From Prado023 sp963798745 (GTDB taxonomy: Bacteria; Actinomycetota; Actinomycetes; S36-B12; CAIYMF01), in NCBI GenBank assembly GCA_963798745.1, contig CAWCUF010000007.1:186001-250000 (forward strand): a DNA stretch of 64,000 nt, written 5' to 3'. The notes beneath the pieces were generated by a model. The model saw only the letters and a list, made by a program, of their open reading frames with translations. It did not search any database and was not told where the DNA came from. Below, piece after piece: positions 1 through 9,600 of the stretch; position 1 is the first letter of the stretch; each line of letters begins with the position of its first letter. The position numbers and the translations under genes were made by a program.

Positions 1-41
1 TGGCCCTGTTGTCGGGGGCGCGGCGCTGGTAGTCCGAAGCT

Positions 42-1565
42 ATGGGGATGCATGTATGGCCCCGTGAGGTAGGGGCGCGATCGCGGCCACGGTGGGTGTG
101 GGCGCCGGTGTTGGTGGCGGGGGCCTTGGTGGCGGGGGTGGGCGGGTGTGGATGCCAGTCCGAGCCGTGGGGTGCAGGTGCGCAGGAGTACCTGGACCGG
201 CTCCACGAGGCCTACGGCTCGAGTTACACGAGCGTGATGCAGTTCTACACCGATGACGTCGAGATCGACATGCGAGCGCCGTTGGGTTACGAGGGCACCG
301 GGCGGGTCGGGATCGCGCATGCCATGCGGGATCGGGATCCGGCGAATCGGATGGTCGTCACGGCCGACGAGCTGCCCTACCTGTCCCTGGATGGTGCCGT
401 CGATCCGGTCCGTGAGCACCTCGATGACGTCTACGGGGGACCGCGGCTGGACGAGGCGCCCATCTACACGGTCACCGACGCTGGGATCTCCTCGATGATC
501 TTCACGGGGTCGGTCGAGGCGTGGGTCGCGTTCAAGGGCGGATCCCGGGAGGTGTCTGATCCCATCATCAACGGTTGGGTGTCCTCGTGGGCCACCCAGG
601 ATGCTGACGCGGTGCGCGCGAGGTATGCCGAGGACTCCGTGCTCGTGGATTCCGTGGCCCAGGTCCGCCTCGAGGGGGTCGATCAGATCGCGGCGGCGGC
701 GGCCGCCACAGCCGCTGGCGGCGGGCTGCCGGGCGCCACCCTGCACGAGGTCCCGGACGGCGGCGGGCCTGCGCAGTACGGCAACGGCGACGACTCGGAC
801 GTCTACGGTGACCGGCGCGTCTACCTACTGCGCGTCGACGAATCGGGAGGGTGTCCGGGTGATGTCGCCGTTGCACAGTGGCTTGATGACAGTGGGTTGA
901 TCACTCGGGAGGAGCGCTTCCACCGGGTCGACTCGGTGCGTGAGTGCATGGACGTCGGCTCCCTGGCGCCGGGCTGGTGGGAGTCCCTGACCACACCCGA
1001 TCCGCGTCTGGTGTCGACCGGCAGCCTCCCGGTGGGTGGTCAGCAGATCATGCTCTGGAACGGTTCGCCCGAGCGCGACGAACTGCTGCGTGCGTCCTTG
1101 CAGCGGTTCGCCGACGCCGGTGTCCCGCCCCCGGAGCCGACCTCGGCCGTCTTCTTGCCCGGTGTCGAGGATCCGTGGACCGAGTACGGCCTGGACCGGG
1201 CGTGGGATGTTGCTCTGCCCCGCACCGCGGAGGGATGCTCCGCGCAGGGATGCGCCGAGTGGCCTGCGCAGGCTCGGGCTGCGGCGCTGCAGTCGTTGGC
1301 GGTGTCGTGGGTGGCTGATGTTCGGCGCGGGTCGGCTGTGGGTGACTTCGCCGCGGGGCACGATCTGGAGTGGGTCTCGGTGCTCGACGAGGACTCCCTG
1401 CCCACCGCCGATCTGGCTGCTGCCGTCATCGCGTGGGGGTTGATGGACGAGCCCTACCCGGTGCCGGCGTCGATCGCCGGCATGACGTGCGAGGCGTTGG
1501 CCGCCGATTTCACGACGCTGACCTCCGCACCGCCGCAGTCCCGGGCCTGCGGGCCCAGGTCGTGA
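42..1565 (+). CDS. Secreted lipoprotein with two NTF2/SnoaL-like domains; degenerate paralogue of the next gene
   Basis: The 507-residue product begins with a basic stretch, a hydrophobic segment and a Cys around residue 36-38, a weak lipobox, so export and lipid anchoring are likely. Two NTF2/SnoaL-like regions follow, at about 48-150 and 173-300; the second has the usual pattern of a Trp-rich helix, Asp-Ala-Asp and Tyr-x-x-Asp. The C-terminal 170 residues align with those of the next gene, including a shared AWxLMDEP stretch and a Cys pair. Where the neighbour has HELAH this protein has QSLAV (residues 417-421), and the later Glu pair is lost, so it cannot bind zinc in the same way. Function is unknown. 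The next gene starts 15 nt downstream, so the two are probably cotranscribed. Confidence 0.75.
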   Translation: MGMHVWPREVGARSRPRWVWAPVLVAGALVAGVGGCGCQSEPWGAGAQEYLDRLHEAYGSSYTSVMQFYTDDVEIDMRAPLGYEGTGRVGIAHAMRDRDPANRMVVTADELPYLSLDGAVDPVREHLDDVYGGPRLDEAPIYTVTDAGISSMIFTGSVEAWVAFKGGSREVSDPIINGWVSSWATQDADAVRARYAEDSVLVDSVAQVRLEGVDQIAAAAAATAAGGGLPGATLHEVPDGGGPAQYGNGDDSDVYGDRRVYLLRVDESGGCPGDVAVAQWLDDSGLITREERFHRVDSVRECMDVGSLAPGWWESLTTPDPRLVSTGSLPVGGQQIMLWNGSPERDELLRASLQRFADAGVPPPEPTSAVFLPGVEDPWTEYGLDRAWDVALPRTAEGCSAQGCAEWPAQARAAALQSLAVSWVADVRRGSAVGDFAAGHDLEWVSVLDEDSLPTADLAAAVIAWGLMDEPYPVPASIAGMTCEALAADFTTLTSAPPQSRACGPRS

Positions 1566-1580
1566 TCCGGGGGCACGGCC

Positions 1581-3131
1581 ATGACCAGCTCCCTGCGCGC
1601 GGCGAGAGAGGTGTTCGCGGTGCTGGTCGCCGTCGTCCTGCTGCTGGCCGGCTGCGGTGACCCGCCTCGTACCGAGGGTCCCGACGATCCCGGATCGATG
1701 GCCTCGACGGCGCAGCGGTGGTTCGCGGCACGCGATGAGACCCAGCGGCAGGGCGTGGAGAACCTGGTGTCGTTCTACGATCCCGAGGTCGTGGTGGACT
1801 ACCGGGCGGTGGGCCACCCCGCCGGGGTGGGCGTGGGCCGGCTGGCTGCTCTGGAACTCCTGGACGCTGGGTGGGCCCGCACGCACCATCAGAGGTCCCA
1901 GATGGGTCCGGTGTTCGTCTCCGCCGACGGTGCATTGACTCTCGAGCGAGTCCGCTGGGCGAAGTCGGGCGACGAACTGGATGCTGTCGTCGTGTACTCG
2001 ATGGGTCCCCAGGGGATCACGTCCGAGACCGCCGCATCCTCCTTGATCGCGTGGCGAGGGGTGAGACCTGCTGACCGTCGCACGACGCACGCGGCGGAAG
2101 TGGTCGAGGACTACCTCTCGGCGTGGTCCAGCGGTTCCGGTGACGCAGTGCCAGACCTCTACAGCGGCGGGGCGCAGGTCTCTGACGCCCTGGCTGCCAC
2201 GACGGCCACGGGGTGGGCGTCGATCAGCGCGCTGGTCGACTCGTCGGCGAGCGTGGCCCTCATGGGCTCGATGCACACGGTGGTCCTTCCCGACTACGGC
2301 GGTCCCGGAGCGTTCGTGTCCGGGGCCATGTTGCCCAAGGACATCCCCCTGGACCTGGTTGCCGTCATACTCGAACCCGACTCCCCGGGTTCCTGCCCGG
2401 GCCACCTGGCGGTCGTCCTCAGCCTCGATCCCGAGGGCACGATCCTCCGGGAGGATCGCTACCACCGCGTCGACGACCTGTTCCGCTGCACCCCCAGCGG
2501 CCTCCCGGGTGCATGGTGGGACGGGCTCGAGATCCCCGATCCGGTCCCCAACATTCGTACGGCAACCCTGAACTTGGGCGGGAACGCCATCGAGGTGTAC
2601 AACGGCACCGACCAACTCGAGGACCTGCTCGCCTGGGGCTTCGCACGCTACGACGCCGCCGCGCTCAGCGCACCGAGGCTGTCACGCGTCACCTCCCACA
2701 ACGCGGACTCGGACACGTGCAGCGGCATCCGAGGGCTGACCCTCAACGACGCCGTGGTCCTCTGCTTCCAGGGCACGAAGCTGTGGTGCCCTGACGGCGG
2801 GACAGCATGGGTGCCGCTGGCCAGGGAGACCGTGCTCCACGAACTGGCCCACGTCTGGATGGCCGAACACGTCGACCAGGCGATCATCGCCGAGTTCCTG
2901 CGGGTCTCGGGACAAGCCACCTGGGCCGACCGGGACGAACCATGGAAGGACCGGGGCGTGGAACTGGCAGCCGAAACCATCGCCTGGGCGCTGATGGATG
3001 AGCCGGCCCCGACATCGGCTAGCCTTGGGCAACGCACGTGTGACCAGCGCGCAGCCCTGTTCCAGACCCTCACCGGCACGTCGCCACCCCCGGGCACCCC
3101 CTGCCTCGAGCCCGGTGAGCCACAACCTTGA
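1581..3131 (+). CDS. Lipoprotein with two NTF2/SnoaL-like domains and a zinc-metallopeptidase-like C-terminus
   Basis: The 516-residue product has a signal peptide with a canonical LLAGC lipobox, so it should be anchored outside the membrane. Two NTF2/SnoaL-like regions sit at about 40-140 and 172-290. The C-terminal part carries HELAH at residues 420-424, an exact HExxH zinc motif, followed 37 residues later by ELAAE (461-465), which could supply the third ligand as in gluzincins. The last 60 residues hold two Cys that may form a disulfide. The protein is a tandem paralogue of the preceding gene, which has lost the zinc ligands. Peptidase activity is inferred from the motif alone; the family was not recognised by name. 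No strong ribosome binding site is visible. Confidence 0.75.
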   Translation: MTSSLRAAREVFAVLVAVVLLLAGCGDPPRTEGPDDPGSMASTAQRWFAARDETQRQGVENLVSFYDPEVVVDYRAVGHPAGVGVGRLAALELLDAGWARTHHQRSQMGPVFVSADGALTLERVRWAKSGDELDAVVVYSMGPQGITSETAASSLIAWRGVRPADRRTTHAAEVVEDYLSAWSSGSGDAVPDLYSGGAQVSDALAATTATGWASISALVDSSASVALMGSMHTVVLPDYGGPGAFVSGAMLPKDIPLDLVAVILEPDSPGSCPGHLAVVLSLDPEGTILREDRYHRVDDLFRCTPSGLPGAWWDGLEIPDPVPNIRTATLNLGGNAIEVYNGTDQLEDLLAWGFARYDAAALSAPRLSRVTSHNADSDTCSGIRGLTLNDAVVLCFQGTKLWCPDGGTAWVPLARETVLHELAHVWMAEHVDQAIIAEFLRVSGQATWADRDEPWKDRGVELAAETIAWALMDEPAPTSASLGQRTCDQRAALFQTLTGTSPPPGTPCLEPGEPQP

Positions 3132-3748
3132 CCTGATGGCTCACGCACGGCCACCCCGAACCGAACACCGCTCGGAACGGCCCGTTGCCTCGCCCGTCTC
3201 GCGCGCTGCGAATCCCCAGGAGGACGTAGCTTCGGCGAGTTCCCCACGGCCGACGCACTCACCCGAATCCTCGAGGGCGACGATGACGGTGGGAGCCAGG
3301 CCCGTCGTGCTCGACGTGCTGCACGAGACGGTTGCCCACTTCCACCAGTCGCTGGCTCCGCCGCGTCCCCGACGTCTCCCGCTCACGGAGAGAGCGCGCC
3401 AACATCGAGACCGCGCTCCGACCAACACCGGCCAATGCGTGTGCATCTCGGCCGTCTCCCGGTAAACGGCGCCGCTTCACGGCGTACCGTCCCGGTCAGC
3501 ACCTCGGGCAGGCGTCACAGCAGCCCACGGTGTCCGGTCGGGGATCGGCGAATCGACACCGAGCGATGTCTGGCTCTGGGGGTGGTTCTGCGCGGGCACG
3601 ACTGCTGCTCCGACGATCGGCCCCTCATGCAGCCTCAGGACCTACGGCACTGGCCGGGGCGGGCGGGGTCTCCTAGCGTCAAAGAGGGCGACGGCGTGAC
3701 CCAAGTCCGGTCGAGGGTGATCCCTCCTCAGTGCACGGGAGACACAGC
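3132..3748. other. Intergenic stretch without a supported gene
   Basis: This 617-bp stretch contains short open frames on both strands, but none has a recognisable domain, a good ribosome binding site or composition like its neighbours. Near its end a TAGCGT hexamer (3674-3679) could be the -10 box for the membrane protein that follows. A GGGAG ribosome binding site lies 7 nt before that gene's ATG. Confidence 0.5.
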
Positions 3749-4519
3749 ATGGTCGACGTTGACGAGGCGACCGTGCGCAGTGACGCGCAACAATGGCGCG
3801 GGCTGCTCATCACGGGGGCGTGGTGCGCCTTCGCAAGCGTCGTGATGATCGTTGTGCAGATCCCCATCTACGTCGTGTGGCCACCGCCTGAGTCGACGGC
3901 GGGGTTCTTCGAACTGCTGCTGGACAACCCGGTTCTGGGCCTGGTCTCGCTGGACGTGTTCTACGTCGCCTCGAACGCCCTGATGTATATGGTCTATCTC
4001 GCGCTGGCCGTGGTGCTGTGGAGGGTCAGCCGGTCGGCCGTCGTGATCGCGATCGCGTTCTGCGTCGTCGGGGTAGCCGCCTACATGAGCAGCACGCGCC
4101 CGGTCGAGATGCTGGTCCTGGCCCACGCGTACGCCGATGCCGACGCGGATACGCGCACGGCCCTGCTGGCCACCGGGGACGGCATGCTAGCGACGTGGAA
4201 TGGCACTGGCTATGACATCTACTACTACTTCACCTTCGCGACCCTGGCGATCCTGGCCATTCTCATGCTGCGATCCTCGATCTTCAGCCGAGCCACCGGG
4301 GTGTGGGGCCTGGTCAGCGCCGCTCTGATGACCGTCCCTACCAACTTCGGTACGGTCGGGATGGTGTTCGCGGTCGCGTCGTTGGTGCCGTTCTCAGTAT
4401 TCGCAGTCCTGATCGGGAAACGCCTCTTGGAGCTCACAAGCTCGGGAGATCCTGCGAGGGCCACAGAAGGCTCACCAGATCGGGAAGCGGGCGGGTTGGG
4501 CCGAGAACCCCGACCGTGA
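3749..4519 (+). CDS. Multi-pass membrane protein, DUF4386-like
   Basis: The 256-residue protein has about six hydrophobic helices (near residues 17-40, 60-85, 95-112, 150-175, 180-200 and 205-225) and a polar C-terminal tail. The spacing of helices and the loop between helices 3 and 4 resemble the DUF4386 family of integral membrane proteins, whose function is not known. The start at 3749 is preferred over an in-frame ATG 18 nt upstream because GGGAG sits 7 nt before it. It stands alone, with no obvious operon partner. Confidence 0.6.
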   Translation: MVDVDEATVRSDAQQWRGLLITGAWCAFASVVMIVVQIPIYVVWPPPESTAGFFELLLDNPVLGLVSLDVFYVASNALMYMVYLALAVVLWRVSRSAVVIAIAFCVVGVAAYMSSTRPVEMLVLAHAYADADADTRTALLATGDGMLATWNGTGYDIYYYFTFATLAILAILMLRSSIFSRATGVWGLVSAALMTVPTNFGTVGMVFAVASLVPFSVFAVLIGKRLLELTSSGDPARATEGSPDREAGGLGREPRP

Positions 4520-4675
4520 CCAGCCCCCGCCCCCGCCACAACCGCCAGAGCCATCGCCGGCGCTGCGCCCCGAGGTGGGACATCCTCCGCTCCGGCGGCC
4601 GCCCCAGCCGCGATCACAGGCTGAGCGGGAGCTGTTCGATCAGGGCCTTCTGGTGGACTTCGCCGCTGAACTGCG

Positions 4676-4905
4676 ACCCGAGGGCACCGTCCATCGGCCT
4701 GGTCGATCAGTTCACGTACCTCGCGGGCATGCCGCCGCAACTGCCTTGCCGGCTGGCCCCGGCCGTGGAAGCGCAGCAGGCGGGAGACCTCGGGCTGACT
4801 GCGCCCGATCAGGTGCGCGATCTGCGCCTGAGTGAGGCCCTGCCTGGAGGCCTCGCGGACGGCGTTCACCAACTCAGCCCGGGCGTCGCGAAACCGCCCT
4901 CGTCG
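4676..4905 (-). pseudogene. Remnant of an HTH protein resembling the N-terminus of HTH-nucleotidyltransferase antitoxins
   Basis: Read on the minus strand this encodes about 75 residues with the core GLTQAQIAHLIGRSQPEVSR, a clear helix-turn-helix, followed by LLRFHG and a basic helix. Actinobacterial proteins with this start normally continue into a minimal nucleotidyltransferase domain with a GSxxRG motif. Here the similarity stops after the PRV at about 4676 and no frame restores the catalytic motif. Upstream, an in-frame TAG (4906-4908) lies inside a tandem repeat, and only TTG (4872) or GTG (4869) could start translation. The gene therefore looks broken at both ends. The open frame does continue downstream to 4225 but overlaps the membrane-protein gene and shows no domain there. 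Confidence 0.5.
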
Positions 4906-4958
4906 CTACGTCGAGCCACCGCCGCTACGTCGAGCCACCGGCGCCTACGTCGACCACC
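4904..4958. repeat. Tandem repeat, about three copies of 19-20 bp
   Basis: Two near-perfect copies of CGCTACGTCGAGCCACCG start at 4904 and 4923, and a diverged third starts at 4942. The array lies just upstream of the broken HTH gene and supplies an in-frame TAG stop to it. Confidence 0.7.
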
Positions 4959-4970
4959 ACAAGGGAGACG

Positions 4971-4984
4971 ATAGCAGATGCTAT
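4971..4984. promoter_or_regulatory. Perfect palindrome, candidate operator of the broken HTH gene
   Basis: ATAGCA-GA-TGCTAT is a perfect 6-2-6 inverted repeat about 100 bp upstream of the HTH remnant on the minus strand. Toxin-antitoxin regulators often bind such a site in their own promoter. The link is inferred from position only. Confidence 0.4.
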
Positions 4985-5046
4985 GAAGTCCGAGATCGTG
5001 TCGCTCCGACGCATCCCCACCCGACCCACTCCGCCTGCAGTCCCGG

Positions 5047-6021
5047 TCAGCGGCGCCGGGCGAAGTCGTCCAGGACGGCGACGAGCCGCTCGACGGTGTC
5101 GTCCCCAGCGCCGTGGGCGTCGGCCTCGACGATGTCGAGCGTCGCGTGCGGGATTCCCTGCGCGACCTCGTACGCGGACCGGAGTGGGGAGGCGATGTCC
5201 AGACGGCCGCGCAGCAGGTAGGTCGGGATGCCCTTGAGTCGGTCGAGATGCCCGGTGATCGCGTCATCGGCCAGGAACGCGTGGTGGGCGAAGTAGTGGG
5301 TGACGATCCTGGTGAAGCCCAACCGCGCGTGTGGATCAGCGGATCGTGGGTGTGGCCGGACCGGCCCACTCAGGGTGGCCAGCCGGTCCTCCCAGGCGCA
5401 CCACGCCCGGGCTGCCCGGTCGCACGCCTGCGGGTCGTCGGACATCACCAGGGCGTGGATGGCGGCGGGGATGTTCCCCCCGCGCTGGGTCGCGGGCAGC
5501 AGCGAGACGAGGTCATCGAACTCGCGCGGGTACAGGTCGCCCATCGTGTGGGTCAGCCAATGGACGTCCCTGGCCCGAGTGGTCACCACCGCCCACAGCA
5601 CCAGCTCGCTGACCCGGTCGGGGTGCGCGATGGCATAGGCCAGACCGAGGGTCGATCCCCAGGAGGCTCCGAAGACGAGCCACTGGTCGATCCCGAGGTG
5701 CTCGCGCAGTCGTTCCACATCGCCCACGAGGTGCGCTGTCGTGTTGTTGCGCAGCGCGGCTCGATCGTCGCAGGCGTTCGGTCGGCTGCGCCCACATCCG
5801 CGCTGGTCCATCAGGACGAGCCGGTAGCGCTCGGGGTCGAAGAACTGCCGCCACCAGGGTGTGGCCCCCGATCCGGGCCCGCCGTGCAGGACGACGGCGG
5901 GCTTGCCCTGGGGGCTGCCGGACACCTCCCAGTACACCTGGTGCCCATCCCCGGCGTCGAGATGACCACACTCGGAAGGATCGAGGATCGGGTACGTCAC
6001 CGCGTGATCGTAGGCCCGCAC
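5047..6021 (-). CDS. pip: Proline iminopeptidase (alpha/beta hydrolase, S33 family)
   Basis: The 324-residue cytoplasmic enzyme should remove N-terminal proline from peptides. It has the family's HGGPG oxyanion-hole motif (46-50), DQRGCGRS (72-79) and the nucleophile elbow GASWGS with Ser120. The acid is the Asp in GRLDIASP and the base is the His in EADAHGA near the C-terminus. Length matches the usual 310-330. The start is GTG at 6021. The gene is divergent from whiB across 227 bp. It overlaps nothing and appears monocistronic. Confidence 0.93.
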   Translation of the reverse strand: MRAYDHAVTYPILDPSECGHLDAGDGHQVYWEVSGSPQGKPAVVLHGGPGSGATPWWRQFFDPERYRLVLMDQRGCGRSRPNACDDRAALRNNTTAHLVGDVERLREHLGIDQWLVFGASWGSTLGLAYAIAHPDRVSELVLWAVVTTRARDVHWLTHTMGDLYPREFDDLVSLLPATQRGGNIPAAIHALVMSDDPQACDRAARAWCAWEDRLATLSGPVRPHPRSADPHARLGFTRIVTHYFAHHAFLADDAITGHLDRLKGIPTYLLRGRLDIASPLRSAYEVAQGIPHATLDIVEADAHGAGDDTVERLVAVLDDFARRR

Positions 6022-6144
6022 ACCTCGAGGGGCCCGTTGTGTTCCGGAGCGCCCGAGCCGGGTCCTTCAAATCGGGCAGGTCGGGCATGTGTGTCGCTCA
6101 GGGCAAACTGGTGGACGCATATCAGAATTCGTGCTCCGCTCGCC

Positions 6145-6173
6145 TTGACGCGCCGGGGTGGCACCGGTGTAAT
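6145..6173 (+). promoter_or_regulatory. Sigma-70-type promoter of whiB
   Basis: TTGACG (6145-6150) and TGTAAT (6168-6173) are separated by exactly 17 bp. Transcription would start near 6180, giving a 5' leader of about 68 nt before whiB. This is the best canonical promoter seen in the window. Confidence 0.65.
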
Positions 6174-6248
6174 TTCACCCATGTGATTCACCCCCCGGAG
6201 CGGTCGGGCATCGGGGGCAGCAGGGTCACGCAGGGTCGAGGAGGAACG

Positions 6249-6506
6249 ATGTTCGAAGCCGAGGTCATCCCACTGCTGGAGATCGAAGAGGCGTCCTGGC
6301 AGGAGCGGGCGCTCTGCGCGCAGACCGATCCGGAGGCGTTCTTCCCGGAGAAGGGCGGCAGCACCCGTGAGGCCAAGCGCGTGTGCACCTCGTGCGAGGT
6401 GCGCGTCGAGTGCCTCGAGTACGCCCTGGCCAACGATGAGCGGTTCGGCATCTGGGGTGGGCTGTCCGAGCGGGAGCGCCGTCGGCTCAAGAAGCTCGCG
6501 GTCTGA
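6249..6506 (+). CDS. whiB: WhiB-family iron-sulfur transcription factor (WhiB/WhmD type)
   Basis: The 85-residue protein has the four cluster-binding cysteines (23, 46, 49, 55) with CxxC spacing between the second and third, then the GIWGGL turn (67-72) and a basic C-terminal tail of Arg and Lys for DNA binding. The sequence from WQERALCAQTDPE to the end is very close to WhiB of Streptomyces and WhmD/WhiB2 of mycobacteria, which act with WhiA in septation and sporulation gene control. The ATG at 6249 follows a strong GAGGAGG site, so the longer open frame upstream is not used. Genomic position next to the glycosyltransferase and manB is conserved in the phylum. Confidence 0.96.
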   Translation: MFEAEVIPLLEIEEASWQERALCAQTDPEAFFPEKGGSTREAKRVCTSCEVRVECLEYALANDERFGIWGGLSERERRRLKKLAV

Positions 6507-6614
6507 GGCGCGGGCGGCCCTCGGGCCGCGGCGCGGAACCTGGCTCAGCGCAGTCGGTCGTCCCGGCCATGTTGGCTGGGTCGGCGCCGGGCTGGGGCGC
6601 TACCGTGGCGGATC

Positions 6615-9600
6615 GTGAGCGTCGGTGCGCAGGATCCGCAGCAGGATGCCGACGAGCGGGCTGAACGCGAAGCCGCCGCCGACATCCGCGCCGAGGCCGC
6701 CCTCGACCTGTTCCTGCCGCCCGACGATGCGGGCATCACCAGGACCCATCATGTGACCGCCCTGCTGCTCGCCCGGGCCGGGGCGCCCTGGCTCCCGCGC
6801 ACGCTGGCCGCGATCGATGACCAGGACCGGCCCGCAGACCTGGTCCTGGGCATCGATGCAGGCTCGGCCGACGCCAGCGCCCAACTGATCTCCGCCGCGG
6901 GGATCACCTTGATCCACGCCCCCGCCTCGCCGCCGGGGGAGCCGGGGGTCGCGGACGCCCTGGCCGCGGGAGTGGCCGCCGCAACCGAGCCAGAACCCGG
7001 AGCACGTCCCCGGGTCGATGCGGATTCCCTCGACACAGCCGATCAGCCCGACGATCAGCTCGGCCCTTCGCGCTTGGACCCGGCGTCGGGGCCCAACGTG
7101 CATCCCGTGGCCTGGTACTGGATCGTGCACGACGACTCCGCGCCGGAGGCGGGCTGTCTCGAGGCCCTCCTGTCCGGAGCAGACCGCAACCCGGCCGCGA
7201 CGGTGCTCGTGCCCAAGACCGTGTCATGGTCGGACTCGGGCCTGTTGGTCGGCGTGGGCCATCGATGGGCGCCGGGCACGCCGGTCGTCGATCCGCTGGA
7301 GCCCGGTGAGCGCGACCAGGGTCAGTACGACGTGGACCGGCCCGTGTACACCGGCGACAGCGCCGGGATGCTCGTGCGGGCCGACGTCTGGGCGGCCCTG
7401 GGCGGGATGGACCCGGTCGTCGGTGACTGGGCGGGCGCCGCGGACCTGTGCCGACGGGCGTGGGGCAGCGGTGGCGAGGTGATGTTCATCCCGGCGGCGG
7501 TGCTTGCCCACCGCCAGTCCGGGCACCGCGGGGTGCGCCCGCAGGCCGGCGCAGGGCATCCGCGGGGGCCGGCCCGGGCTGGGCAGCTCACCCTGGAACT
7601 CAGCCAGGCCCCTGGGCGCGCGCTGGCGTGGCGCTACCTGCGCGGGTGGGTCGCCACGGCTGTGCGGGCCGTGCTCCTGCTGCTGACCCGGGAACCTGAG
7701 GAGGCGGCTGCTGAGGTGGCCGGGGCGTGGCAGGTGCTGGGCCGACCGCGCTCGATTCGCGCAGCCCGTCGTCGGTTGCGCCGGCCCCCGGTCACCGATC
7801 TGAGGCGACCCCCGCACGTGCGGGCCCGCCGGGGCGTGGCGCTGGGTCACGGCCTGGATCTGTGGAGTGCCTCGCGGCTTACGGCCGCGCGCCGCTGGTG
7901 GCCGATGCCCGCCGCGCTCTGGCGCCCCCTGCTGATCGCAGCGGCGCTCGTCGTGGCCTCGGTGATCCGCTCGCCCGGTCAGTTCCTGGGGTCCGGGACC
8001 TTGCGCGGCGGCGGACTGCTGCCCGCGCCCGGGGCCATCGCGCTGCTGGGCGAGTACCTGTCGAGCTGGCACGGGACCCGGTTCGGCACGCCGCTGCCGC
8101 TGCCCGCGCACCTCCCCCTGCTGGCAGCAGCGAGCACTCCACTGCTGGGTTCGGTGGATGTCCTGCTGCGGCTGGCCTTCGGCCTGGCGGTCCCCCTGGC
8201 GTTCCTGAGCTGCTACGCGAGCCTGGGCCCGCGGATCGCCCCCCGCACGCGGCTGCTGGCAGCCCTGGGTTACAGCGCCCTGCCCGCAGGCGTGGCCGCT
8301 GCCGGTGCTGGCCGGATCTCGACGCTGGCGGTCGCACTGCTTGCCCCGCCGACCGCCCGCCTGGTGGCCCGGGCCCTGGGCATCGGCGGCCATCGCCCCT
8401 ACGGGATCCGGCCCACCCTCGCCGCCGGCACGATGCTGGGCGTGCTGGTCGCCTTCGCCCCGCTGGTGTTGCCGCTGGCACTGGTGAGCGCGCTTCTGGC
8501 TTGGGTGCTCCTCGGGTTCCCGCGCCGACCGGTGCGCCCAGCGCTGCTGGTCCTCGGGATCGCGGCCCTGTTCCTCGTGCTGTGGACCCCCCGGTTGTTG
8601 GTCGCCCCCTGGCTGCTGTTCAGCGAGTTCGGCGTGGCCGACCCGGCCCTGGCCGAGCCGGGCCCGCAGGTGTGGGGCCTGTCCCCGGGCGGGCCCACCT
8701 CGATCGGCTGGGCGGGAATCCCCCTGCTGGTCGTGGGGATCGGCGCCGTGCTCGCGGCGCGGCTGCGGATCCGATACCTGGCCCTGCTCGCCGCCGTGGC
8801 TGCCCTGCTGGCCGCCGCAGCCTGGCTGGTCCCGCTCGCGCAGCGGCCCTGGCCGGATCTGGCTGCGGGCAGTCTCTGGCCCGGCGTCCTCCTGCTGTTC
8901 GCCGGCGCGCTGCTGATCCTGCTCCTGGTCTGGTCGCTGGAGGCCGGCCCCCCCGACGCTGACCGTCCGGGTTCGGCGCCCTCGGCGCTCTGGGGCGCCT
9001 GGCTGGTAGCCGTCGTGATCCTTTTCGTGGGGTGGTGGGCGGCTCCCAGCGCCTTGTCGGTCAGCGCCTCGAGCGGAATCCCGCCGGTCGTGAGCCTGGA
9101 CGCTGAATCGGGTGCGCGGACCCGCGCCGTGGTCCTGTCCCATGACCAGGAGGGGCTGCGCTTCGCGGTGGCCGAAGGGCCGACCGTGGCCCTGGGCGAT
9201 GCGCAGGCGCTGGCCGGTTCGACGGTGGATCCCGACTTCGCCGACGCGGTGGCCGGACTGGTCTCCGGGGCCAGCGGCGAGGTGGAGCAGCAGTTCGGCG
9301 GCCGCGCGATCCGCTACGTCGTGTTCAACGGTGCTTCGGCTGACCCCCTGGTCGCCGAGCTCGATGCGACGATCGGGCTGCGCCAACTGGCGCGCTCCGC
9401 CGAGCAGTCGCTGTGGCTGGTCACCGGGAACCCGACGCGCGCGGAGCTGGTGGGGACCCCGGGAGCGCAGTCCGAGCCGGGCGACGGCTCGCCGCCCGGG
9501 CCCACCCCGGTCGCGCCCGTGCAGGTGCCGGTGCTCACCTCCCCCAGCTCCGTGGATGTCGTGCTGCACCCGCAGACTGAACTGCCCCGCCGGTTGTTGT

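Larger units (their letters stand above)
4520..5046. other. Remnant region between the membrane protein and pip
   Basis: This 527-bp interval has no intact gene. It holds a broken helix-turn-helix gene on the minus strand, a short tandem repeat and a perfect palindrome, each listed separately. The rest (4520-4675) shows nothing recognisable. Confidence 0.5.

Noticed and set aside
3259..3480. Minus-strand frame in the 3.1-3.7 kb gap as a gene
   Set aside because: No recognisable domain, start signal or conserved motif; composition looks non-coding.
4225..4872. Full-length 215-residue minus-strand protein starting with the HTH
   Set aside because: After about 65 residues there is no domain, and the frame runs antisense through the membrane-protein gene.
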